NCBI GenBank assembly: GCA_000437675.1 | Contig: FR901787.1 | Span: forward strand, 15,849 to 41,617 | Origin: Prevotella sp. CAG:891 | Lineage (GTDB): Bacteria > Bacteroidota > Bacteroidia > Bacteroidales > Bacteroidaceae | DNA length: 25,769 nucleotides | Direction of reading: 5' to 3' | Shown: positions 15,555 to 23,718 of the stretch, one piece after another | Layout: every line of letters starts with the position of its first letter | How positions within the stretch are numbered: the first letter of the stretch is position 1 | Position numbers and translations under genes: made by a program | The notes under the pieces: model-generated | What the model was told of the DNA's origin: nothing | The model's input: only the letters and a program-made list of their open reading frames with translations | Databases searched by the model: none

Positions 15555-15595
15555 GGTTTTTCATGTTTCAGACTGTGTGGTGAAACATGAAAACC
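15555..15595 (+). terminator. Hairpin after mltG
   Basis: GGTTTTTCATGTTTCA (15555-15570) pairs with TGAAACATGAAAACC (15581-15595), a 15-bp stem with one bulged T and a 10-nt loop. The sequence after it has no T-run, so termination efficiency is unclear. Confidence 0.6.
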
Positions 15596-15616
15596 GACAA
15601 TCCGGTTTGATGATAA

Positions 15617-15690
15617 AGAAAATGGTCTGAACATTTGCAGTATCGGTAAAGTAGGATTTATCGGTAACGCAAAAGTTCAGACCATTTTCT
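15617..15690. terminator. Long inverted repeat at the 3' end of metA
   Basis: AGAAAATGGTCTGAAC (15617-15632) and GTTCAGACCATTTTCT (15675-15690) are a perfect 16-bp stem around a 42-nt loop. The loop holds two direct copies of ATCGGTAA. On the minus strand TTTTCTTT lies at the 3' edge, so it most likely ends metA transcription; the stem overlaps the metA stop codon. Confidence 0.65.
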
Positions 15691-16555
15691 ATTGTTGGTT
15701 GAGTAAAAGCCAATTCCGGTAGAAACACGTAGCGGCATCTTTCCAGGAATACAGAATGTCACCATTCGCATCGTAATAGTGTTCGGGAGCATGGATAGGC
15801 AGATTCTTATTCAAGTCGCGATGGTATTCGCGGTGCAAAGTTTCAGCCTCATATTCTAAATGTCCCACGATGAATGTTTGCTTGCAGTCGTTTGAGATGA
15901 CAATGCCGATACCACATTCCTTGCTTTCTGCTAGAATCGTTAAGCATTCGGATGCAGCTTGCAAAATATCGCTTTTACGTACTTCGGTATGTCGCGAATT
16001 GGGTATGGGAAATCTGGGTTCCAGATTATTAGTGAGGGGGTGGTTAGGCACAGCCACCTCTTCCTGAAATATGCCAAAACACTTTTCCGGAAGCTGGTAT
16101 TTGGGTATACCATAGTGATGATACAAACCGGCCTGCGCTCCCCAACAAATGTAAAGCGTGTGCTTAACGTTTTGCTGGGCCCAGTCCATGATGTGACATA
16201 ATGCCGGCCAGTACCTCACCTCCTCAAATGCAATTTGTTCTACCGGGGCTCCGGTTATAATCAGTGCATCGGCCAAGTCGTTTTCAACCTCATCGAAGTC
16301 TAAGTAACAAGCTTCCATGTGTTCAGCATGAGTCGTTTTGTAAGTCTGCCCTTTAATCTTAATAGGAATCAGCTGAACGTCCACTTCGGTTTGTTGGAGT
16401 GTTCGTGCAATGTCGGCTTCCGTTTGAGGTTTCAGCGGCATTAAATTTAAAAACAGCACCCGCATAACTTGGTTGACCGACTTCCAGTGCTTCAGTTGGT
16501 ATGTTTTAGTTTGCAGTGAGGTTGCTGCAGGCATTGTTGAAGGAAGGTATAGCAT
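15689..16555 (-). CDS. metA: Homoserine O-acyltransferase MetA, predicted acetyl-CoA type
   Basis: This enzyme acylates homoserine at the entry to methionine synthesis. The 288 residues hold the full family core: NLMPLKPQTE (37-46), TGAPVEQIAFEEVRYW (101-116), nucleophile Cys137 in ICWGAQAGL, and the His232/Glu234 pair in GHLEYEAETLHREY. At the acyl-donor position, equivalent to residue 111 of the E. coli family, this protein has Glu106 (APVE) where succinyl-CoA enzymes have Gly (APLG). By published work on MetA specificity this predicts acetyl-CoA as the donor, so O-acetylhomoserine rather than O-succinylhomoserine. The N-terminus is shorter than in E. coli; M8 (16534) is an alternative start. 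It lies 64 nt after nspC and may be co-transcribed with it. Confidence 0.93.
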   Translation of the reverse strand: MLYLPSTMPAATSLQTKTYQLKHWKSVNQVMRVLFLNLMPLKPQTEADIARTLQQTEVDVQLIPIKIKGQTYKTTHAEHMEACYLDFDEVENDLADALIITGAPVEQIAFEEVRYWPALCHIMDWAQQNVKHTLYICWGAQAGLYHHYGIPKYQLPEKCFGIFQEEVAVPNHPLTNNLEPRFPIPNSRHTEVRKSDILQAASECLTILAESKECGIGIVISNDCKQTFIVGHLEYEAETLHREYHRDLNKNLPIHAPEHYYDANGDILYSWKDAATCFYRNWLLLNQQ

Positions 16556-16619
16556 GGTAGTTTATGTGACGGAATAAGCATTCGTTACTGGTTTTACCGC
16601 AATGAGGCAGGCATATAAC

Positions 16620-17804
16620 TTAGTCCATACGGTCGCGGTAGTCTTCGTAAGTGTAGTCGCGCAGGGTTTCGACACTGCCATCTAAACGTTCAAAACGGAT
16701 TGAAGGGTGGTGTATGCCGTTGAACATATTTGTTTTGACAGTAGTGTAGTGAATCATGTCTTCGAAGGTGATGATGTCGCCTATCTGCAACGGCTTTTTG
16801 AATTGCCAGTATCCCATATAGTCACCACTCAGACAGCTGTTTCCTCCTAAGCGGTAAATGCAGGCTTCGCGTTCAATGCCAAGTTCACGAGCATTTTCAA
16901 TGGTTTTTGCTTCGCGCACAACGGGGTGATAAGGCATTTCAAGACAGTCGGGCATGTGGCAAGTGAAGCTGACATTGAGTATAGCTGTTTTGATACCATC
17001 GTTTTCGACAATGTCAACAATCTGTGAAACCAGAGAACCTGTTTGCCAAGCAAATGCCGAACCGGGTTCCAGGATAATTTGTAGGTGCGGATATTTGGTT
17101 TTGAACGACTGAAGAAGGCTAATGAGGTGCTTCACGTCGTAGTCCTTGCGCGTAACTAAATGTCCGCCGCCAAGGTTCAGCCATTTGATTTGAGGCAACC
17201 AATGTCCGAACTTTTCTTCAATATAGCCAAGCGTGTTTTCCAATGCAAAAGAACTGCTTTCGCAGTGGCAATGGCAATGAAATCCAGTAATTTCTTCGGG
17301 CAGTTGGTCGGGTAATTGGGTGCTCAATACTCCGAATCGTGACCCCGGCGCACACGGGTTGTACAATTCGGTCTCAATTTCGCTGTGTTCCGGATTGATT
17401 CGTATGCCCATTAGGGGTGCTTCGTCACCAAGCGATTTAACACGTTGGCTAAAGTGCTGAAATTGTGAAAGAGAGTTGAAGGTGATATGACTTGAGCAAT
17501 GCAGAATCACATCGAAGGTGTCTTCTTCGTAGGCAGGCGAGTAGGTGTGGGCTTTAGAGCCAAATTCTTCGAATGCCAAGCGGGCTTCGTAAGGCGATGA
17601 GGCTGTGGTGTGATGAATGTACTGGCGAAAAACGGGGAAGGTTTTCCAGAGCGCAAAAGCCTTGAATGCCAAAATAAATTCAACTCCGGCTTCGTCACAG
17701 ATGTGGCGGATTAATTCCAAGTTGCGACGTAAGTCTTTTTCTTGTAATAAATAGTAGGGTTGCACAGTCGGATGGTTTAAAGGGGTGTATGAAAAAATAT
17801 CCAT
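16620..17804 (-). CDS. nspC: Carboxynorspermidine/carboxyspermidine decarboxylase NspC
   Basis: A PLP enzyme of the alanine-racemase fold that removes CO2 from carboxyspermidine, the last step of the alternative spermidine pathway common in gut Bacteroidetes. From the ATG at 17804 it has 394 residues: PLP lysine 48 in FILAFKAFALW, the HCHCHCES stretch, LNLGGGH, LEPGSAFAW (phosphate binding) and LGGNSCLSGDYMGYW (active-site Cys from the partner subunit). The start is chosen because MDIFSYTPLNHPTVQPYYLL matches where the family begins; the frame is open up to 17879. The start codon lies inside a 16-bp hairpin followed by a T-run, which is odd and probably regulatory. The partner dehydrogenase is not in the window. 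Confidence 0.92.
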   Translation of the reverse strand: MDIFSYTPLNHPTVQPYYLLQEKDLRRNLELIRHICDEAGVEFILAFKAFALWKTFPVFRQYIHHTTASSPYEARLAFEEFGSKAHTYSPAYEEDTFDVILHCSSHITFNSLSQFQHFSQRVKSLGDEAPLMGIRINPEHSEIETELYNPCAPGSRFGVLSTQLPDQLPEEITGFHCHCHCESSSFALENTLGYIEEKFGHWLPQIKWLNLGGGHLVTRKDYDVKHLISLLQSFKTKYPHLQIILEPGSAFAWQTGSLVSQIVDIVENDGIKTAILNVSFTCHMPDCLEMPYHPVVREAKTIENARELGIEREACIYRLGGNSCLSGDYMGYWQFKKPLQIGDIITFEDMIHYTTVKTNMFNGIHHPSIRFERLDGSVETLRDYTYEDYRDRMD

Positions 17805-17838
17805 ATTTTGCAAAACGGATGCTTTGCAAAATATGGAT
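17792..17838 (-). terminator. Terminator-like hairpin overlapping the nspC start codon
   Basis: The arms ATCCATATTTTGCAAA (minus strand 17838-17823) and TTTGCAAAATATGGAT (17814-17799) are a perfect 16-bp stem with an 8-nt loop, followed by A and six T (17797-17792). It looks exactly like an intrinsic terminator for galE. The nspC ATG (17804-17802) is inside the 3' arm and the T-run encodes residues 3-5. The element could thus end galE transcripts or work as an attenuator of nspC. Confidence 0.75.
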
Positions 17839-17932
17839 AGAATAAAGGAAGGAATGTCAAGGCAGACCATTCTGTTCATTGAAACAGTATGTATAAGGTT
17901 TCGTCTGCATTTCCTTTGCCTGTTGCATGAAT

Positions 17933-18973
17933 TTACATGATGCCGCGTTCACGCAGTTTCTGTTGCCAGTTCCATGCAGAAGTGAGGGCTTCTTCGAGCG
18001 TGTGAACAGCCTTCCAACCCAAAACTTTGTTGGCTTTATCTACGTTGCCCCATACCTTTTCGATATCGCCTTCACGACGGGGAGCAATTTCGTAGTTAAG
18101 CTTAACGCCGGTGCACTTTTCGAAAGTGTTAATCAGTTCAAGAACGCTCACACCGTTACCGGTACCTACGTTGTAGATTTCAACACGTTCTTCATTTTTG
18201 TCCTCAACAATGCGTTCCATAGCAGCAACGTGTGCCTTGGCCAAGTCGAGTACATAGATGTAGTCGCGGATGCAAGAACCGTCGGGGGTGTCATAGTCAT
18301 CACCGAACACTTTCAAGCAGGGACGGATGCCCATAGCTGTTTGCGTGAGGTAGGGGATGAGGTTGGCAGGAACACCATTAGGCATTTCACCGATGATGCC
18401 ACTGGGGTGTGAACCAATGGGGTTGAAGTAACGCAGGATGATGGCGCTGATGTTTGCACCGCTGTGAACGTAATCCTGGATAATTTCTTCGTTAATCTGC
18501 TTGGTGTTACCATAGGGGCTTTCGGCCTTCTTGATGGGGGCGAGTTCCGTAACGGGCAGGTTTTCGGGATCGGGCTGGCCATAAACGGTGCAAGAAGATG
18601 AGAAGATAATACCCTTAACATCATACTTAGGCATCAACTTCAGGAGGTTGATGAGAGAAAGCAAGTTGTTCTCGTAGTATTTCAACGGTTGTTCTACACT
18701 TTCACCTACAGCCTTTGATGCTGCAAAGTGGATAATACCCGTGATGGCAGGATATTTTTGGAAAACTGCTTCGAGCTTTTCGAAATCGCAGCAGTCGACC
18801 TCTTCAAAAGCAGGACGAACACCTGTGATTTTTTCGATGCCGTCAACAACGTCGGCTTTTGAATTTGATAAGTTATCGATAATTACCACTTCATAGCCTG
18901 CATTTTGCAGTTCAACTGTGGTGTGTGAACCGATAAATCCGGTACCACCGGTTACCAAGATGGTCTTCTTCAT
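17933..18973 (-). CDS. galE: UDP-glucose 4-epimerase GalE
   Basis: GalE interconverts UDP-glucose and UDP-galactose and feeds surface polysaccharide synthesis and galactose use. The 346-residue protein is a typical extended short-chain dehydrogenase: NAD-binding TGGTGFIGS (8-16), NLSNSKADVVDGIEK, the catalytic Ser in SSSCTVYG (about 126) and the Tyr154/Lys158 pair in SPYGNTKQI. The NPIGSHPSGIIGE segment and the ending VLGWKAVHTLEEAL are diagnostic for GalE and argue against related dehydratases. Start by comparison with the family. The -7 box at 19104-19097 leaves a leader of about 118 nt that contains a duplicated 16-bp sequence. It lies upstream of nspC, separated by 128 nt that include the hairpin. 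Confidence 0.96.
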   Translation of the reverse strand: MKKTILVTGGTGFIGSHTTVELQNAGYEVVIIDNLSNSKADVVDGIEKITGVRPAFEEVDCCDFEKLEAVFQKYPAITGIIHFAASKAVGESVEQPLKYYENNLLSLINLLKLMPKYDVKGIIFSSSCTVYGQPDPENLPVTELAPIKKAESPYGNTKQINEEIIQDYVHSGANISAIILRYFNPIGSHPSGIIGEMPNGVPANLIPYLTQTAMGIRPCLKVFGDDYDTPDGSCIRDYIYVLDLAKAHVAAMERIVEDKNEERVEIYNVGTGNGVSVLELINTFEKCTGVKLNYEIAPRREGDIEKVWGNVDKANKVLGWKAVHTLEEALTSAWNWQQKLRERGIM

Positions 18974-19037
18974 GACAATTTTATTTAAGTTGTAGATGTC
19001 CCAATGAATATTTCAGTTCAGTTGTAGCGTTATGGAT

Positions 19038-19081
19038 ATAATGAACTACAAACAAGTTACATCAAATAATGAACTACAAAC
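19038..19081. repeat. Direct repeat of 16 bp in the galE leader
   Basis: ATAATGAACTACAAAC occurs at 19038-19053 and again at 19066-19081, 28 bp apart. It lies just downstream of the predicted galE transcription start. It could bind a regulator in tandem, but no factor can be named. Confidence 0.75.
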
Positions 19082-19096
19082 CAAACTTACTAAGTG

Positions 19097-19104
19097 CAAA
19101 TTTA
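19097..19104 (-). promoter_or_regulatory. -7 box of galE
   Basis: TAAATTTG on the minus strand matches TAnnTTTG. The -33 region is weak. Transcription would start near 19091. Confidence 0.45.
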
Positions 19105-19208
19105 AAGTTTTTTTCTTGAAGTCTGAAGTCTTTACCTCGAAATATTCAAACAATCTTTTTACATGTTTGAAATTCATTTTGCAGCATCAGCAGTCGTGCA
19201 GGATGGGT

Positions 19209-19260
19209 AAAGCCGAAGTAACAGCCGTGAAACTCGCATCACGGGGTTACTTCGGCTTTT
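19209..19260. terminator. Terminator after sdaA
   Basis: AAAGCCGAAGTAAC (19209-19222) plus CCGTGA (19225-19230) pair with TCACGG (19239-19244) plus GTTACTTCGGCTTT (19246-19259), giving a very stable 20-bp stem with small bulges 15 nt downstream of the sdaA stop. It ends the nadK-fbp-sdaA unit. The T-run is short on either strand. Confidence 0.85.
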
Positions 19261-19274
19261 AATCAATGTTCTAA

Positions 19275-20480
19275 TCAATGTTCTTTATGAAACTCTTTGG
19301 CCAATCCACCTTCCGAGGTTTCGCGATAAAGCGAAGGCAAGTCGTGTCCGGTTTGTTTCATTACGGCAACAGCTTTGTCGTAAGGAATGCGGTGTACACC
19401 GTCTGCAAAAGTGGCATATACATTGGCATCAAGGGCACGGGCTGCAGCATGAGCATTTCGTTCGATACAAGGTATTTGAACTAATCCGCAAATAGGGTCG
19501 CAGGTCATACCTAAGTGGTGTTCCAGACCCATTTCAGCGGCATACTCGATGGTTGCCAACGAGCCGCCAAAGATGTAGTTGGCAGCAGCAGCAGCCATGG
19601 CGCAAGCAACACCAACTTCAGCCTGACAGCCGGCTTCAGCACCCGAGATGGATGCACGGCTTTTAGCAATGTTGCCAATAAGTCCGGCTGTGGCCAAGGC
19701 ATGCAGAATGCGGCGGATGGGGAAACGGCGTGTTTTCTGAATATGATACAGAACAGCCGGAACAACACCGCTTGCACCACAGGTAGGTGCTGTAACAATG
19801 ATGCCGCCCGAGGCATTTTCCTCGCTTACAGCCAACGCATAGGAAAATACAAGACCGCGCGACTGTAAGTTTGAACCATAACCCATAGCCCGGATGTAAT
19901 AATCGGGGGCCTTACGTCGAAGTTGAAGGGCACCGGGCAGTACACCTTCATGCTCAAGTCCGCGTTCCACAGCTGCACACATGGTATCCCAAACAGTTTG
20001 CAGATAGTCCCATATTTCAGGGCCTTCGCAAGTCTCAACGTATTCCCAATACGACATACCACGCTGTTCGCACCATTTTTTGATGTCTGCCAAGCGGTCG
20101 AGGTCGTAGACGTCAGGAGTTTCGGTTTGCACTTTACCTTCTTCGACCAAAGCACCTCCGCCAATACTGAATACTGTCCATGCTTCGGTAAATGAACCAC
20201 GCGGTGTGGCCACTTCGAACTTCATTCCATTTGGATGGAACGGTAGCGTTATTTCAGGGTGCCAAACGAATTCCGTTCGGTCTTTACCCAGAACTTCCCA
20301 GATGGCTTGGTCTGTAAGGTGACCTTTGCCAGTAGCGGCCAAACTGCCGTAAAGCGTTACACGGAATGCGTTGGCATCGGGATGTCTGCGTAAATATTTT
20401 TCAGCGGCAAGGCGAGGACCCATTGTATGGCTGGATGAAGGGCCTTGTCCGATTCTGTATAATTCTTTGAGAGATTTCAA
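19275..20480 (-). CDS. sdaA: L-serine ammonia-lyase (dehydratase), single chain, Fe-S type
   Basis: Deaminates L-serine to pyruvate and ammonia with an oxygen-sensitive 4Fe-4S cluster. The 401 residues hold the N-terminal beta domain with GQGPSSSHTMGPRLAA (11-26) and the C-terminal alpha domain with TAPTCGASGVVPAV. Three cysteines match the cluster ligands by motif and spacing: Cys285 (SGAEAGCQAEVG), Cys327 (MTCDPICG) and Cys338 (IPCIERN); the 42- and 11-residue spacings equal those in the Legionella enzyme. The C-terminus ends GGLAKEFHKEH, without the tail cysteine that caps the cluster in that enzyme. It follows fbp by 57 nt and is ended by a strong terminator. Confidence 0.95.
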   Translation of the reverse strand: MKSLKELYRIGQGPSSSHTMGPRLAAEKYLRRHPDANAFRVTLYGSLAATGKGHLTDQAIWEVLGKDRTEFVWHPEITLPFHPNGMKFEVATPRGSFTEAWTVFSIGGGALVEEGKVQTETPDVYDLDRLADIKKWCEQRGMSYWEYVETCEGPEIWDYLQTVWDTMCAAVERGLEHEGVLPGALQLRRKAPDYYIRAMGYGSNLQSRGLVFSYALAVSEENASGGIIVTAPTCGASGVVPAVLYHIQKTRRFPIRRILHALATAGLIGNIAKSRASISGAEAGCQAEVGVACAMAAAAANYIFGGSLATIEYAAEMGLEHHLGMTCDPICGLVQIPCIERNAHAAARALDANVYATFADGVHRIPYDKAVAVMKQTGHDLPSLYRETSEGGLAKEFHKEH

Positions 20481-20537
20481 TTTCTTAGTATTTTATTGGG
20501 TTAGTTTATGTTCTAATCGACTTAGCTGAAGCGAGAA

Positions 20538-22523
20538 TTATTCCTTGATAAATCCCCGCCGATAGGCAACGAGCAGTTTCTCCAGATCTGCAATTTGTTC
20601 GCGGAGTTCAGCCCCCTTGTCAGTGTCGTTTACCATAGCCCGATGTCCCATCATTTCAACTATTTGTGTTGTTGATTGGATGTCTGTTCCATTTAATATA
20701 GCTTCATCGGTTGAAGTGAATGGAGCATGTTGTACGAGTTGGAAACCACGCGAATGGTAAACCAAAGTATAACCGGCAATGCCTGTTGTGTCGTGATAGG
20801 CTTTGGCAAAGCCACCATCAATAACCATCAGTTTACCATCAGCCTTAATCGGGTTTTCGCCGTTCATGGCTCTTACGGGCACGTGTCCGTTAATGATGTG
20901 TCTGTGCTTTCCTCTGACGCCAAAGGCATTCATCAGTTCATCGCAGATGTTTGCATCGTCACGGAGTTTGTAATACCATCCTTTTTCTTCCTTATGTGTG
21001 GCTTTGTCGGCAATGAAATACCGTTCAAAGGTCGACATTTTGGATTTGTCGAACAATGGCGAGTTGGGTCCGCACCATAGATACCAGAAATAATCGATGG
21101 CCCTTTCCCGGTCGACATGATCTGCTTCCTCGTCGTAGGCAAGACGAACCATTTGTTCGATGCGGTCAAGCATTTCGCGTCCCGATACGTTTTGTCCTTC
21201 AATGTTCAACACCTTCAGACTGCCGTCTTCATTCATTGGTACAGAGGCATGGAACAGTAAGTTCGAGTTGTAAATGCCATACATGGAACCATGTTGCAGC
21301 AGTTGCTGTACATGATTTTGCAAATGATCGGAAATGAGGAATGAATGTCGCAGCTTTTCTATGAGTTCAACTTCCTCAACAGTCAATTCGTAGGGATGTT
21401 CAGGGTCAATAGTGGGGAAGTTAGTATCGGTAAGTTCATACGTAACTCCGTCTACCTTGCAGGTTCCTTCAGCCGGATTAAGGTCGAACAGCAAAGCACG
21501 GTCATTCATGTTCCATTCGGGATGTTTCTGGTAGAGAGCACCTTCGAGTTTAAACTGAATGATAGCTATGGCCTTGTGCATTTGAGCTATGAGCTTACAC
21601 GTTTTTTCGTTTGGTTTCCGGTTAGGGTCTTCAATTTTGGGATAGAACACCTTGCATGAATCATCGGAATAGGTTTCCATGGCAAAGGTAGCCAAAGGAA
21701 CCATATTGATGCCATATCCTTCCTCTAAAGTTTGCGTATTGGCATAGCGGAATGATAAACGCAGCACACTTGCAATGCAGGTCAAATTTCCGGCTGCAGC
21801 TCCCATCCATAGAATGTCGTGGTTACCCCATTGAATATCCCAATTATGGTAATTCGTAAGCGTATCCATAATGATGTGTGCACCAGGTCCTCTGTCGAAG
21901 ATATCGCCAAGGATATGGAGCTGATCGATGGAGAGGCGTTGAATGAGTTCGCAAATAGCTTCGACAAATCCTGAAGCCCGTCCGGTGCCGATAATAGTCT
22001 GGATAATCACACCGACATAGGCTTGCTTGTTTCGGTCGTCAGAACTTTCGTGTAAAAGTTCTTCTATGATATAGGCAAATTCAGACGGCAGACTTTTTCT
22101 GACTTTTGAACGCGTATATTTTGAAGAAACACTGCGACAAACAGCTATAAGTTGGTTTAGAATCGTTTGGTAATAATCGGAAATATCCGTATCGTTTTGT
22201 TTTACCAGTTCCAACTTTTGTTTGGGGTAATAGATAAGCGTGCACAGGTCACGTATTTCCTTTTCGCGCAGTGTATTGCCGAATATTTCTTTTACCTTAC
22301 GTTTGATATTACCCGAAGCATTTCGCAATACATGTTGAAAAGCCTCATTTTCGCCATGCAGGTCGGCCAGAAAATGTTCGGTAGGTTTTGGAAGGTGCAA
22401 TATAGCCTCCAAATTGATGATTTCGGTGGTAACCTTTGATATCGAGGGGAAATCCCTTGATAAAAGTTTCAAGTAACGCAAATCAGCGTTAATGCTGTGG
22501 TTGGATATAGTTTGTTTAGGCAT
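20538..22523 (-). CDS. fbp: Fructose-1,6-bisphosphatase, class III (Firmicutes type)
   Basis: Hydrolyses fructose-1,6-bisphosphate to fructose-6-phosphate in gluconeogenesis. The 661 residues from ATG 22523 fit the large class III enzymes of the calcineurin-like phosphatase fold. Metal-binding motifs are FLADLHGENEAF (about 51-62), GDIFDRG (206-212), GNHDILWMGAAAG (233-245) and the C-terminal INGHVPVRAMNGENPIKADG plus VIDGGFAKAY. A TTG at 22532 would add three residues but is less likely. The gene lies 86 nt after nadK and 57 nt before sdaA, all on the minus strand and probably one operon. Sequence-unrelated class I and II enzymes are excluded. Confidence 0.97.
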   Translation of the reverse strand: MPKQTISNHSINADLRYLKLLSRDFPSISKVTTEIINLEAILHLPKPTEHFLADLHGENEAFQHVLRNASGNIKRKVKEIFGNTLREKEIRDLCTLIYYPKQKLELVKQNDTDISDYYQTILNQLIAVCRSVSSKYTRSKVRKSLPSEFAYIIEELLHESSDDRNKQAYVGVIIQTIIGTGRASGFVEAICELIQRLSIDQLHILGDIFDRGPGAHIIMDTLTNYHNWDIQWGNHDILWMGAAAGNLTCIASVLRLSFRYANTQTLEEGYGINMVPLATFAMETYSDDSCKVFYPKIEDPNRKPNEKTCKLIAQMHKAIAIIQFKLEGALYQKHPEWNMNDRALLFDLNPAEGTCKVDGVTYELTDTNFPTIDPEHPYELTVEEVELIEKLRHSFLISDHLQNHVQQLLQHGSMYGIYNSNLLFHASVPMNEDGSLKVLNIEGQNVSGREMLDRIEQMVRLAYDEEADHVDRERAIDYFWYLWCGPNSPLFDKSKMSTFERYFIADKATHKEEKGWYYKLRDDANICDELMNAFGVRGKHRHIINGHVPVRAMNGENPIKADGKLMVIDGGFAKAYHDTTGIAGYTLVYHSRGFQLVQHAPFTSTDEAILNGTDIQSTTQIVEMMGHRAMVNDTDKGAELREQIADLEKLLVAYRRGFIKE

Positions 22524-22609
22524 AATGGTCAAAGTTTAAAAGTGAATGATTTTTTGGCCAATGGTTTACCTTTTATACAGAACCGACACAGACGTATCAG
22601 CCCTGTTTG

Positions 22610-23503
22610 TTAAATTCTTTGATCAACGCCCCACATGAGTTTATCGCGTAAGGTGTCGAAGAATTTTTTGTGTTCAATTTTGATGACGCGAATGGTGTGA
22701 TCGGCTTTGCCAACCGTAATCACCGTTTCGCTAGGCAGCGATTCGCTGCGTCCGTCGCACGAAAGCAGAAAGTTATGGCTCCGGCTTTTTACTTCCATAC
22801 GAATTTCAACATCGTCGCGCACCACAACCGGACGAACAGACAAGCTGTGAGGAGCTACAGGCGAAATGCAGAATGTGCCGGATTGTGGAACCAAAATAGG
22901 CCCCCCCACACTGAGCGAATATCCCGTTGACCCGGTGGGTGTGCTGATAATCAGTCCGTCTGCCAAGAAATTTGCCAGGAAGCGATTGTCGATATAGGTG
23001 TCGATTTCGATAAGCGACGATATGTCGTGTTTCAGAACAGCAGCTTCGTTCAGGGCATAAGGGTAGAAGTCCGAAAGCACGTTGTTTTTCCGCACAGCAA
23101 GTGTTTTACGTTCCTCTATCACATAATCGCCCTGACACAAGGCTTCAAGGGCAGAGTCAATGTTGTCGGGCGAAACGTCAGCCAAAAAGCCTAAGCGTCC
23201 GGTATTGATGCCGATTATAGGAATGCCGCTGGTACCTATTTGGGCTGCAGTACCCAAAAATGTGCCATCTCCGCCAATAGAAATAGCCGCATCAATAGGT
23301 TTGCTAAACGAGGTGGAACTGAACATATCGCACCCCGTTAAGTCAATTTTCAATTCATTGTTAATGAATGCTGCAAACTGGTGCTCTACGCAAATTTTTA
23401 CGCCTAAATCCTGAAGTTTCTGTATGACAGCTGCTACGAACTGATTCTTTTTGGTTTGAAATACGTTGCCAAATAGGGCGAAATGCAGGTTTGGGTATGT
23501 CAT
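22610..23503 (-). CDS. nadK: NAD kinase
   Basis: Phosphorylates NAD to NADP, the only route to the NADP(H) pool. Length 297 is normal. Visible motifs are the substrate loop GGDGTFLGTA (77-86), INTGRLGFLAD (98-108), NEAAV (151-155), and the second signature FLADGLIISTPTGSTGYSLS (178-197). All are intact. The ATG at 23503 precedes a typical first strand (HFALFGNVFQ). Upstream is a divergent region shared with pdxJ; on the minus strand only a near-match to the -7 box is seen (TAAAATTTG at 23565-23557, one base too long). It probably leads a nadK-fbp-sdaA transcript. Confidence 0.97.
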   Translation of the reverse strand: MTYPNLHFALFGNVFQTKKNQFVAAVIQKLQDLGVKICVEHQFAAFINNELKIDLTGCDMFSSTSFSKPIDAAISIGGDGTFLGTAAQIGTSGIPIIGINTGRLGFLADVSPDNIDSALEALCQGDYVIEERKTLAVRKNNVLSDFYPYALNEAAVLKHDISSLIEIDTYIDNRFLANFLADGLIISTPTGSTGYSLSVGGPILVPQSGTFCISPVAPHSLSVRPVVVRDDVEIRMEVKSRSHNFLLSCDGRSESLPSETVITVGKADHTIRVIKIEHKKFFDTLRDKLMWGVDQRI

Positions 23504-23587
23504 AGCTTTATATGATAATATTAGGAGTTAGGAGTGCTCGAATTCTTTTGATTTAGCAAATTTTATATTATTCAATCCGATTATAAG

Positions 23588-23618
23588 ATTGTTTATTGCC
23601 TAAAATATCGTAATTTTG
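23588..23618 (+). promoter_or_regulatory. Strong orphan promoter upstream of pdxJ
   Basis: ATTG (23588-23591), a 19-nt spacer and TAATTTTG (23611-23618) fit the consensus very well. Transcription would begin near 23624, about 350 nt before pdxJ. Confidence 0.65.
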
Positions 23619-23674
23619 CACTTTGAAATGGCTAACACCAATCTGATACGCATGTTAGGCTCATAAGTTGACGG

Positions 23675-23718
23675 GCCATACGTGCGTATTATCGCTTTTG
23701 TTTGTAGTTACGTATGGC
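23675..23718 (+). promoter_or_regulatory. Inverted repeat downstream of the orphan promoter
   Basis: GCCATACGT (23675-23683) and ACGTATGGC (23710-23718) are perfectly complementary around 26 nt, followed by only three T. It could be a weak terminator that makes a transcript of about 100 nt, or a structured leader. Confidence 0.45.

Noticed and set aside
19032..19262. Plus-strand frame of 76 codons
   Set aside because: It runs through the galE leader repeats and into the sdaA terminator stem; no promoter found.
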